Assembly: GCA_035551475.1 (NCBI GenBank)
Contig: DASZMX010000103.1
Coordinates: 30,881 to 94,880, forward strand
Source: DASZMX01 sp035551475
GTDB lineage: Bacteria > Verrucomicrobiota > Verrucomicrobiia > Limisphaerales > Palsa-1400
DNA: 64,000 nucleotides
Reading direction: 5' to 3'
The notes under the pieces are model-generated. The model saw nothing but the letters and a program-made list of their open reading frames with translations, had not been told where the DNA came from and did no database searches. Positions 7,706 to 14,402 of this stretch are shown in pieces (the stretch's first letter is position 1; each line of letters starts with the position of its first letter). Made by a program: the position numbers and the translations under genes.

Positions 7706-7819
7706 AAAGTTCCTTTGATTCATGTTTCAATGATGCAGTCGGGGCACGACCGGACGTTACCGAAGCAAGGGGGAAACGCAAGCGCGAAGGGGCGTCCGGG
7801 AAACTGTGAAATTTTAGGA

Positions 7820-7847
7820 TTGCGTTCAGCAGGCCAGCGATTAGCTT
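7820..7847 (+). promoter_or_regulatory. Leaderless-type promoter of rpoZ
   Basis: TTGCGT (7820-7825), 16-nt spacer, TAGCTT (7842-7847), then 7 nt to the TTG at 7855. It supports 7855 rather than the TTG at 7846 as the rpoZ start. Confidence 0.45.
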
Positions 7848-7854
7848 GTTCGGC

Positions 7855-8103
7855 TTGAATAGCGAATATATTAAGCAGGCTTTGGCCAAGGTGGGAAATC
7901 CCAATGTTCTGGTCAACGTGATTTCCCGCCGCGTGCGGCAACTCACCTCCGGCGGCGGCAACAGCCGTCCGCTCATCGAGCAATCCGGTTCTCTCGGCGC
8001 GGCCGATATCGCCCTCCTCGAATTGATCGAAGGCAAAATGGCTTTTGAAATGTTGGAGCGCGAGGAAGAATTGCCCGCCCCCAAGAAGCGCCGCCGCTCC
8101 TAA
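7855..8103 (+). CDS. rpoZ: RNA polymerase omega subunit
   Basis: An 82-residue protein matching the omega family: an N-terminal helix ending VGNPNVLVNVISRRVRQL, then SRPLIE, LGAADIALLELIEGKMAFEM and a basic tail KKRRRS. Omega helps assemble the beta' subunit into RNA polymerase. The start is a TTG; 7855 is chosen because of promoter spacing and the family's usual short N-terminus. The gene is followed by smpB 45 nt downstream on the same strand. Confidence 0.82.
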   Translation: MNSEYIKQALAKVGNPNVLVNVISRRVRQLTSGGGNSRPLIEQSGSLGAADIALLELIEGKMAFEMLEREEELPAPKKRRRS

Positions 8104-8148
8104 AGAACGCGCCCTGGCGGGCCTTCCGCTCCTCCAGCCGGTGACGCC

Positions 8149-8604
8149 ATGGCTGACATCGCCCACAATTCCAAGGCCAAGCGGGATTATCATGTCCTCG
8201 AAACGTATGAGGCCGGGATTGTCTTGCACGGCTCCGAAGTAAAAGCCCTGCGCGCCGGCAAGGTGCAGATCAGCGACGCCTTTGCGCGCGTGGAAAAAGA
8301 CGAGGTCTGGCTCTACAACGCCCACATCGACGAATACATTCAGGCCAACCGTTTTGGCCATCAACCCACCGCCCCCCGCAAGCTCCTGCTGCACAAGTCG
8401 GAAATTCGCAAGCTCTTCGGTCTGGCCGCCGTCAAAGGCAACGCCCTTTTTCCCCTGTCCCTCTACTGGAAAAACGGCAAGGTCAAAGTCTCCCTCGGCG
8501 TGGGCAAGGGAAAAGCGGAATTCGATAAACGGGACGACATCAAGAAACGCGAATCTGATCGCGAACTCAAACGCGCCACCATGCACCGCCTCAAGCGAGG
8601 CTGA
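8149..8604 (+). CDS. smpB: SsrA-binding protein SmpB
   Basis: A 151-residue protein of normal family length. The OB-like core (KRDYHVLETYEAGIVLHGSEVKALRAGKV) and the tail (EFDKRDDIKKRESDRELKRA) that folds in the ribosomal decoding centre are both intact. SmpB delivers tmRNA to stalled ribosomes. No ssrA gene is visible in the window. It ends exactly where the convergent rpmB ends: the two stop codons are adjacent. Confidence 0.95.
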   Translation: MADIAHNSKAKRDYHVLETYEAGIVLHGSEVKALRAGKVQISDAFARVEKDEVWLYNAHIDEYIQANRFGHQPTAPRKLLLHKSEIRKLFGLAAVKGNALFPLSLYWKNGKVKVSLGVGKGKAEFDKRDDIKKRESDRELKRATMHRLKRG

Positions 8605-8880
8605 TTACTTGGTCTTGGCGGCGGCGGCCTTTTCTTTCGTCCAGGTGCGCTTGGGCGCCTTGGTCACGAGGCCTTTTTTGATCGCCTTGGCCGAGACCCG
8701 GGCATAACGGACTTCGCCGTTGATGAGGACTTTGACCCGCTGGAGGTTGGGCAGGAAACGGCGCTTGGTGATGGCCGTGACGTGGGTGCCGATGCCGCCC
8801 TTCTTTTTCGCCTTACCACTGCGCCAGATATGAGAGCCCTTAATCGGTCCAACGCCTGTCAATTCACAATGTCGAGTCAT
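8605..8880 (-). CDS. rpmB: 50S ribosomal protein L28
   Basis: A 91-residue protein with the bL28 pattern: start MTRHCELTGVGPIKGSHI, then TKRRFLPNLQRVKVLINGEVRYARVSAKAIKKG and a basic Ala/Lys tail. It is a structural protein of the large ribosomal subunit. It stands alone rather than next to rpmG. The initial CxxC zinc motif of some L28 proteins is reduced to one Cys. Confidence 0.95.
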   Translation of the reverse strand: MTRHCELTGVGPIKGSHIWRSGKAKKKGGIGTHVTAITKRRFLPNLQRVKVLINGEVRYARVSAKAIKKGLVTKAPKRTWTKEKAAAAKTK

Positions 8881-8971
8881 AATAAATCCGTCAAAAGAAC
8901 GGGAAATGTAGCGGACTGCGCCGCAGATTCAAGCGTTATTTTGCGGCGTTTTGCTGCTCGGACTGGCGCCA

Positions 8972-9880
8972 TCAAAGCGGGGGGTTGGGCAATGGGCTGC
9001 GCACCACGCCGTCCGGGTATTGTTTGCCGCGGGCTTGCGCCCACGAAAGGTTTTGGGCGTGGCCATCGTAAAAGATGTAGTTAGCCCGGGCGCGATGGCG
9101 ATTGTGCCGGATCCAGCCTTGGTCAGCGTATTTGCCTGAACCCCATTGCACGAGCGCGCCCTCGCCCACCCAAGTGTCGTAATCATCCTGAATAATGCTG
9201 CCGTAGGGGCTGTTGTCCGCGGCGTCGAGCGCTTCGGAATTGCGTTCGGAGAAGAAGACCAGATCGCGATTTTTAACGCTCGCCACGGCTTGGTCGGTGG
9301 CAAAGCCATAGAGCGAGCCATCGACCGCATAGCGGGCGCAGCGATGGGTAAAAATCGAATCCAAAGCATAGCTTTCCATGGCGAGATATTCCTTTTGCGC
9401 GATGGCCTGCTCGCTATCCGGCGGCATCGCCTGGTCCTCATTCGTGATGCCGCCATTAAACGTCAACAAATCCGTAGCCAGATAACGGGAACGAGGCGTG
9501 CGGTCGGACGGGCAAAAGCAGGTTTGCCGATTCTTCAGGTATGGATAAAAAAAGATCACCCACGGTTTTTCCGCATGACTGTCGCCCATGCCGCCGCCGG
9601 CGCATCCCGCCAGGCTGGTTGGGAGGGTGTCCGTTTGCGTGCCGTCATCGAGAACCCAGCCGTTATGATGATGAAACAGGCCACCGGCGTAGTCATCCAT
9701 ATACATCCGCGCGGCCAGGCCGATTTGGCGTTCGTTGGACAAGCATGCCGCCTGGCGTCCCGCTTCCTGCGCCGTGGAAAGCGCCGGCAGAAGCAGCGCC
9801 GCGAGCACGGCAATGATTGCAATCACCACCAGCAATTCCACCAGGGTGAAGCCCTCGGCGTTAGATCGGTTTATTTTCAT
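8972..9880 (-). CDS. Type II secretion-like pseudopilin (H-x9-DG family)
   Basis: A 302-residue protein with a short basic leader and the prepilin signature GFTLVELLVVIAIIAVLAALLLPAL (residues about 11-35; cleavage after Gly11, methylated Phe12). The C-terminus has the YIFYDGHAQ signature of DUF1559/H-x9-DG proteins, expanded in Planctomycetes and Verrucomicrobia. The mature region has several Cys pairs (AACLSNE, TCFCPSD). It is an orphan here, with no secretion ATPase or peptidase nearby. Role in the envelope unknown. Confidence 0.85.
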   Translation of the reverse strand: MKINRSNAEGFTLVELLVVIAIIAVLAALLLPALSTAQEAGRQAACLSNERQIGLAARMYMDDYAGGLFHHHNGWVLDDGTQTDTLPTSLAGCAGGGMGDSHAEKPWVIFFYPYLKNRQTCFCPSDRTPRSRYLATDLLTFNGGITNEDQAMPPDSEQAIAQKEYLAMESYALDSIFTHRCARYAVDGSLYGFATDQAVASVKNRDLVFFSERNSEALDAADNSPYGSIIQDDYDTWVGEGALVQWGSGKYADQGWIRHNRHRARANYIFYDGHAQNLSWAQARGKQYPDGVVRSPLPNPPL

Positions 9881-9986
9881 GACGTTTGACAGGCAACGAC
9901 AAGCGATGACGCGTGGATGCTTTCATCCATTAACAGCTGCGGGGGGCAGGATTCCGCGAGCGTCTCGCGTTACGGAACGATACACT

Positions 9987-10877
9987 TTACAATGCGGAGC
10001 GCAAGCGGCCCGGCGCGCGCTCTGGAACGAGCGCGAGGAAAGCGCGCAACGCGGGGGACGAAGCGGCGGCGCGCCAAGCCACGTAAAGTTCAGCGGTGGG
10101 CGGATCGGTCAAAGGGCGAAACACCACGCCGGCGTGCGGGAGGGATTGGAGGGATTCCGGAACAAGGGCGACGCCGCAACGGCTGGCGACCAGGCCGAGA
10201 ATCGTGTAGCCGCGCTCGACCATCTGCAAGTATTTCGGACGGACGCCCGCGCGCGCAAAGGCATCGGCGACATGACGCGAAGCGCCGGGATAGGTTTGGT
10301 CGGAGATGCCCAGGAAAAAATCGCCGGATAATTTGGCGAGGGAAACTTTGGTTTGACGCGATTGGGGATGGCCTTGCGGGAGCGCGGCCACGAACGCGCA
10401 GTTTCCCACGGCTTGCCGCCGCAACCCGGGGGTTCCGGCTTCGTGCGCGAATCCGATAAAACCAGCGTCGAGCTTTTCGTCGAGGAGGGCGCGGGCTTGC
10501 TCCATCGGCGCCAGATCGAAAAGATGCGCGGCGGTATCCGGGTGTTGCCGGCGGAATTGCTGGAGCAAAGGCGGCACGAGCGAATGAAAAAGCCCCCAGA
10601 TATAGCCAATGCGCAAGGCTTCGCCCTGTCGCGCCACGCGCATCGCCTGTTCGCTTTGGGCCAGGAGCGAGCGGGCTTCGGCCAGAAAGGCGCGGCCGGC
10701 CTCGGTGAGCTGAACACCGCGCGAGGACCGAAGCAAAAGCGCCACGCCCAATTCGTCTTCGAGCTGGCGGATTTGACGGCTCAAGGCGGGTTGGGCCACG
10801 CGCAAACGCACGGCGGCGCGGGTAAAATTTAACTCGGCGGCAACACACGCGAAGTAGCGCAAATGCCGAAGTTCCAT
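9987..10877 (-). CDS. LysR-family transcriptional regulator
   Basis: A 296-residue protein with an N-terminal winged helix-turn-helix (MELRHLRYFACVAAELNFTRAAVRLRVAQPALSRQIRQLE) and a periplasmic-binding-like effector domain, a typical LTTR. The start at 10877 matches the family; an upstream start would add about 34 unrelated residues. It is divergent from the aminotransferase gene, with 81 bp between them holding an LTTR-like dyad and two overlapping promoters, so it probably regulates itself and its neighbour. Effector unknown, though it resembles the BenM/CatM branch in general layout. Confidence 0.88.
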   Translation of the reverse strand: MELRHLRYFACVAAELNFTRAAVRLRVAQPALSRQIRQLEDELGVALLLRSSRGVQLTEAGRAFLAEARSLLAQSEQAMRVARQGEALRIGYIWGLFHSLVPPLLQQFRRQHPDTAAHLFDLAPMEQARALLDEKLDAGFIGFAHEAGTPGLRRQAVGNCAFVAALPQGHPQSRQTKVSLAKLSGDFFLGISDQTYPGASRHVADAFARAGVRPKYLQMVERGYTILGLVASRCGVALVPESLQSLPHAGVVFRPLTDPPTAELYVAWRAAASSPALRAFLALVPERAPGRLRSAL

Positions 10878-10883
10878 GGCGCG

Positions 10884-10911
10884 ACTATGCCGCAAAGGCA
10901 TGGGAGCGCAA
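10884..10911 (-). promoter_or_regulatory. lysR promoter, leaderless type
   Basis: TTGCGC (10911-10906), 16-nt spacer, CATAGT (10889-10884), then 6 nt to the ATG at 10877. The dyad at 10887-10901 overlaps the -10 box and spacer, the expected place for negative autoregulation. Confidence 0.4.
10887..10901. promoter_or_regulatory. Putative LysR-type binding dyad
   Basis: A perfect 5-bp inverted repeat ATGCC-N5-GGCAT that includes the T-N11-A core (T10888, A10900) typical of LysR-type regulators. It lies between the divergent lysR and aminotransferase genes. Confidence 0.5.
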
Positions 10912-10922
10912 ACCAAGAAGTA

Positions 10923-10952
10923 TTGGGCGGCCATCCCCGGCCGCCGTAAACT
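10923..10952 (+). promoter_or_regulatory. Aminotransferase promoter containing an inverted repeat
   Basis: TTGGGC (10923-10928), 18-nt spacer, TAAACT (10947-10952), then 6 nt to the ATG at 10959. A perfect 7-bp inverted repeat, GGCGGCC-N6-GGCCGCC (10926-10945), fills the spacer and could be a second operator. Confidence 0.4.
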
Positions 10953-10958
10953 CGGCGC

Positions 10959-12131
10959 ATGACCATGGATTGGAGTCAACTATTTGCGCCGCGCGCACGC
11001 GACATGAGACCCAGCGCCTTGCGCCAGTTGCTCAAGGCCACGGCGCGCCCCGGCATGATCTCGTTCGCGGGCGGATTGCCGGATGCGGAATTATTTTCAC
11101 TGGAACGCGTGCAAGCAGCCGTGGGCGCGGTTTTAAGCCGCGTGGGCGGACGGGCGCTGCAATACGGCGAAACCGAAGGCGTGGCCGAATTGCGGGATTG
11201 GATTGCGGCGCATTATTCGCGGGGCGCCTTGCACTTGACACGTGAAAACGTGCTGGTGACGACGGGCGCGCAACAGGCCCTCGATTTGGCCGGGCGCGTT
11301 TTGCTGGACGCGGGCGACCGCGTGGTGGTGGAAAATCCCACCTACATGGCGGCGCTGCTCGCGTGGCAGCCGTTGGGCGCCAACTTTCTTCCGGTTGGCG
11401 TCGATGCCGGCGGCATGAAAGTGGAGGAATTGCCGGCGCTCCTGGCGCAGCGCCCCAAAATGATTTACGTGATGCCGACGTTTCAGAATCCCACCGGCGT
11501 CACGTTGACGCGGAAACGGCGGGTAGAACTATTGCAATGCGGCGCGCCCGTGTTCGAGGATAACCCGTACGAAGAGCTGCGTTACGAAGGCGAGCGTTTG
11601 CCCAGCCTGCTGGAATTGGATTCGGGCGCGCGGGTGTTTCAGGCGGGGACATTTTCCAAAACGCTGATGCCTGGCTTGCGCATAGGCTGGGTGATCGGCC
11701 CGCCGCCGTTGATCGAGCGCATGGGACGCGCCAAGCAGGCAATGGATTTGCACACGAGCACGTTCAATCAGCATCTGGCGCTGGAGCTTCTGCAAACCGG
11801 CTACATGGAGGAATTCATTCCGCGCCTGCGGCAGGTTTATCGCGAACGCCGCGACGCGATGCTGGATGGGTTGGCGAAATATTTTCCGCCCGGCTCGACT
11901 TGGACAAAACCCGAAGGCGGCATGTTTATTTTCGTGACGTTGCCGGAAGGCATGGCGGCTGCCAAGTATTTGCCCCTGGCGCTCGAGCGCGATGTGGCTT
12001 TTGTGCCGGGCGAAGAATTTCACCTGCAAGGCGCGGGCCGGAATACGATGCGCCTGAATTTCACCAAAATGCCCGTGGCGGAAATCAAAACCGGCGTGCA
12101 ACGGCTGGCGGAAGTTCTCGCCGGCGCTTAA
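10959..12131 (+). CDS. PLP-dependent class I aminotransferase (LysN/MocR-catalytic type)
   Basis: A 390-residue fold-type I aminotransferase of the 2-aminoadipate aminotransferase group: FAGGLPDAELF at the N-terminus, VTTGAQQALDLAGR (phosphate-binding region), PTFQNPTGVTL, the Asp-containing EDNPYEELRY, and the PLP lysine in GTFSKTLMPGLRIGW. The segment between NPTG and EDNP is a few residues shorter than usual. No DNA-binding domain is fused. Likely substrates are 2-oxoadipate or branched/aromatic amino acids; the precise one cannot be read from sequence. It is divergent from, and probably controlled by, the LysR gene. Confidence 0.82.
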   Translation: MTMDWSQLFAPRARDMRPSALRQLLKATARPGMISFAGGLPDAELFSLERVQAAVGAVLSRVGGRALQYGETEGVAELRDWIAAHYSRGALHLTRENVLVTTGAQQALDLAGRVLLDAGDRVVVENPTYMAALLAWQPLGANFLPVGVDAGGMKVEELPALLAQRPKMIYVMPTFQNPTGVTLTRKRRVELLQCGAPVFEDNPYEELRYEGERLPSLLELDSGARVFQAGTFSKTLMPGLRIGWVIGPPPLIERMGRAKQAMDLHTSTFNQHLALELLQTGYMEEFIPRLRQVYRERRDAMLDGLAKYFPPGSTWTKPEGGMFIFVTLPEGMAAAKYLPLALERDVAFVPGEEFHLQGAGRNTMRLNFTKMPVAEIKTGVQRLAEVLAGA

Positions 12132-12859
12132 TGCATGGTCAACTCTTCGGTGCGGCCTTCCCATTCCACCGTGACGCGGTCTGGCATGATTTTTACCACC
12201 TTCATGCCGCGAACCGATTCGCCTTCGCTGCATTGGTGTCCGCCCAGCACGACGGAGGGATTGGCTCGCGCATAAAGTATTCCCTGCAATTTGGGCGCGT
12301 CATTCGCCGCCCCATGCAGCGCCACGGGAGGTTTGGCGACCGCGACGTTTGGGCTCGGCATCGGCGCGGGCTGCGAAGGCACGGTCGCCACCGCGGTTGC
12401 CGGCGCGGGCAAGCCCAAAGCCATGCGGGCGCGATTGATGGGCGCGATCACGCCGTACGGGCCGCCCTCCACATATCCTTCCTGTCGCCAAACCACTTTT
12501 CCCGCCGGACTCAATAAAACCAAGGTGGGAAAACCCGACACGCCGAATTTGGATTTCATCGCGCGATTGGCCGCTTTCAAATCCCCCGCCAGCTCGCGTC
12601 GCTGCGGAAAATCAACCACCAGTGTCACCAAATATTTAGACGCGTAATCCAGAAATTCCGGTTTGCCCAAAGCCTCCGCATCCAGCTTCATGCACCACCC
12701 GCACCAATCCGACCCCGTGAAATCCAGCAGCACCAGCTTCTTTTCCTGGGCGGCCTTCTCCAACGCTTGCGCCAGCCGCGGCGGCGGCGGCTGAAGCTTG
12801 GCATAAATCACATAGCCGGCCATGGCGGCCAACGCCAGGCCCAGCGCCAGTTTTTTCAT
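12128..12859 (-). CDS. Membrane-anchored thioredoxin with C-terminal GspC-like domain
   Basis: A 243-residue protein: an N-terminal anchor or signal (LALGLALAAMAGYVIYA), a thioredoxin-like domain with redox motif WCGWC (Cys53, Cys56) and the cis-Pro segment VSGFPTLVLL, a Pro/Ala linker (about 155-185), and a C-terminal unit LQGILYARANPSVVLGGHQ...VVKIMPDRVTVEWEG. The last unit resembles the short beta domain of type II secretion GspC/PilP proteins. It probably acts as a periplasmic thiol oxidoreductase. It converges on the aminotransferase with a 4-nt overlap of stop codons. Confidence 0.72.
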   Translation of the reverse strand: MKKLALGLALAAMAGYVIYAKLQPPPPRLAQALEKAAQEKKLVLLDFTGSDWCGWCMKLDAEALGKPEFLDYASKYLVTLVVDFPQRRELAGDLKAANRAMKSKFGVSGFPTLVLLSPAGKVVWRQEGYVEGGPYGVIAPINRARMALGLPAPATAVATVPSQPAPMPSPNVAVAKPPVALHGAANDAPKLQGILYARANPSVVLGGHQCSEGESVRGMKVVKIMPDRVTVEWEGRTEELTMH

Positions 12860-12865
12860 TCTACA

Positions 12866-12895
12866 TCTATATCGGCTGAATTCGGTTTATATCAA
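12866..12895 (-). promoter_or_regulatory. Leaderless-type promoter of thioredoxin fusion
   Basis: TTGATA (12895-12890), 18-nt spacer, TATAGA (12871-12866), then 6 nt to the ATG at 12859. Confidence 0.45.
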
Positions 12896-12957
12896 GCGCC
12901 GCGACGTTCCACCGGCCTCGTCTTGCCATGGAATGTTTGACAAGCAATCGGATTGTC

Positions 12958-14190
12958 TCACTGCGGGATAGTAAAACGAAAGGTTGTCCCGTGCTGCAAT
13001 TCACTTTCGACCGTGATCGCGCCGCCGTGCGCCTCCACGGCGAGTTTGCAGAAAGGCAAGCCCAGCCCAGTGGATACCTTGCCGAGTTTTCTAAGCGCGC
13101 TTTGACCGTATTTCTCGAAAATTTTGCCGCAGGATTCAGGAGCAATGCCACAGCCGGTGTCAGCGATCTCGAAAAGGATGTTTCCATCAGCGGGCCGGGC
13201 CCGGACGGTGACAGTTCCGCCTTTGGGGGTGTGTTGCACCGCGTTGCTGAGAAGGTTGACGAGCACGCGATGAAGTTTATTGCCGTCGGCGCGGATATTA
13301 GGCACATCGGGCGCAACTTCGACGCGCAAGGTCACACCCGCTTCCTCCGCCAGCGCCGCAATGCGCGCGCAAGCCCGTTCAGCCAAGGTTCGGGGAGAAC
13401 ATTCAGTCAAATTCAGATTCAGCTTTCCCGCCTCCGCTTTGCTGACGTCGAGAATTTCGCTGATCATGGCAAGCAGAGCGTCTGCTCCTTCCAGCGCGAT
13501 GCTCAGAGTCTGGCGGGGGCCCGCCTCCATCTTGGGATTGCAGCTAAGCGATTCCAGCGTCAGCGACAGCGCCCCCAACGGGTTGCGCAAGTCATGCACC
13601 AGCATATGCACCAGTTCGTCCCGTTGCATCTCCAGCGTGCGCAGCGCCATAAAATTAGCCTGAAACTCCCGCGCGACGATTCGGAGCTCGATCTCGGACA
13701 TCACCGTGAAGGCAATTTCCTGTAGAATCTTCACCTCGCGCTCACTCCAGACACGCGGCGCGGCGTCGATCGCGCAAAACGATCCCAAGGTCTGGCCATT
13801 GGGAGCTGTCAGCGGCACGCCCAAATAAGCAATGACGTTGTAATCGCGCACCGCCAGATTGTGGCGCAAGGTGGGATGCTCGCGGGCGTCCGCCACCACC
13901 AGCGGCTCGGCCATCCCCACCACGTATTGACAGAACGAATGGGACAACGGGGTTTGCCGCGCGGTGGCCAGCGGTTCGCTCAACCCAAACTGGCTCTTGA
14001 AGAACTGGCGGGCGGCGTCCACCAGGGTAATCGTCGAAACGGGCGCGCCCAGAATACTGCTCGCCAGTCGCGTGAGTCGGTCGAAGGTCTCCTCAGGCGG
14101 GCTGTCCAGCAGCCCGGTGGCAACGAGCGCGTCCAGGCGCTTGGGGTCGGCGAGATTCGGCGCGGCAATGGCTGTTCCGTTATTCCCCAT
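12958..14190 (-). CDS. Cytoplasmic GAF-domain sensor histidine kinase
   Basis: A 410-residue soluble kinase. Residues about 20-165 form a GAF domain of the kind seen in phytochrome-like and cyanobacterial sensors (RLDALVATGLLDSPPEETFDRLTRLAS, CQYVV, YLGVPL). The HisKA domain follows with phospho-acceptor His199 in HMLVHDLRNPLG, then HATPase_c boxes NLLSNAVQHTP, DTGCGIAPE and STGLGLPFCK. There are no membrane helices. No response regulator is adjacent, so it is an orphan kinase. The ATG at 14190 is preferred over a TTG one codon upstream. The signal is unknown; GAF domains bind small ligands or chromophores. Confidence 0.88.
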   Translation of the reverse strand: MGNNGTAIAAPNLADPKRLDALVATGLLDSPPEETFDRLTRLASSILGAPVSTITLVDAARQFFKSQFGLSEPLATARQTPLSHSFCQYVVGMAEPLVVADAREHPTLRHNLAVRDYNVIAYLGVPLTAPNGQTLGSFCAIDAAPRVWSEREVKILQEIAFTVMSEIELRIVAREFQANFMALRTLEMQRDELVHMLVHDLRNPLGALSLTLESLSCNPKMEAGPRQTLSIALEGADALLAMISEILDVSKAEAGKLNLNLTECSPRTLAERACARIAALAEEAGVTLRVEVAPDVPNIRADGNKLHRVLVNLLSNAVQHTPKGGTVTVRARPADGNILFEIADTGCGIAPESCGKIFEKYGQSALRKLGKVSTGLGLPFCKLAVEAHGGAITVESELQHGTTFRFTIPQ

Positions 14191-14262
14191 CAATAGTCAG
14201 TTGAACGCACGGAACCTAACGGATCAACCAGCGGCTGTCAATTATCAGGGCCGACGAAGGAA

Positions 14263-14338
14263 TGGAGCCAGTTGCCGGATTTGAACCGGCGACCCACGCT
14301 TTACGAAAGCGTTGCTCTACCAACTGAGCTAAACTGGC
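14263..14338 (-). tRNA. tRNA-Thr (anticodon CGT)
   Basis: Cloverleaf read on the minus strand: acceptor GCCAGTT/AACTGGC (7 of 7), D arm GCTC/GAGC with loop AGTTGGTA, anticodon stem ACGCT/AGCGT with loop TTCGTAA (anticodon CGT, reads ACG), T arm GCCGG/CCGGC, and an encoded CCA at 14265-14263. Length 76 nt. Confidence 0.95.
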
Positions 14339-14402
14339 ATCCTCGAACTGGAAGCGTAAAAGCGCGGCGGCATGGTGGCAAGAAATAACTTGTCAAGACT
14401 GT

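Noticed and set aside
8104..8148. tmRNA gene near smpB
   Set aside because: Only 45 nt separate rpoZ and smpB, and no tmRNA-like 3' end is present nearby.
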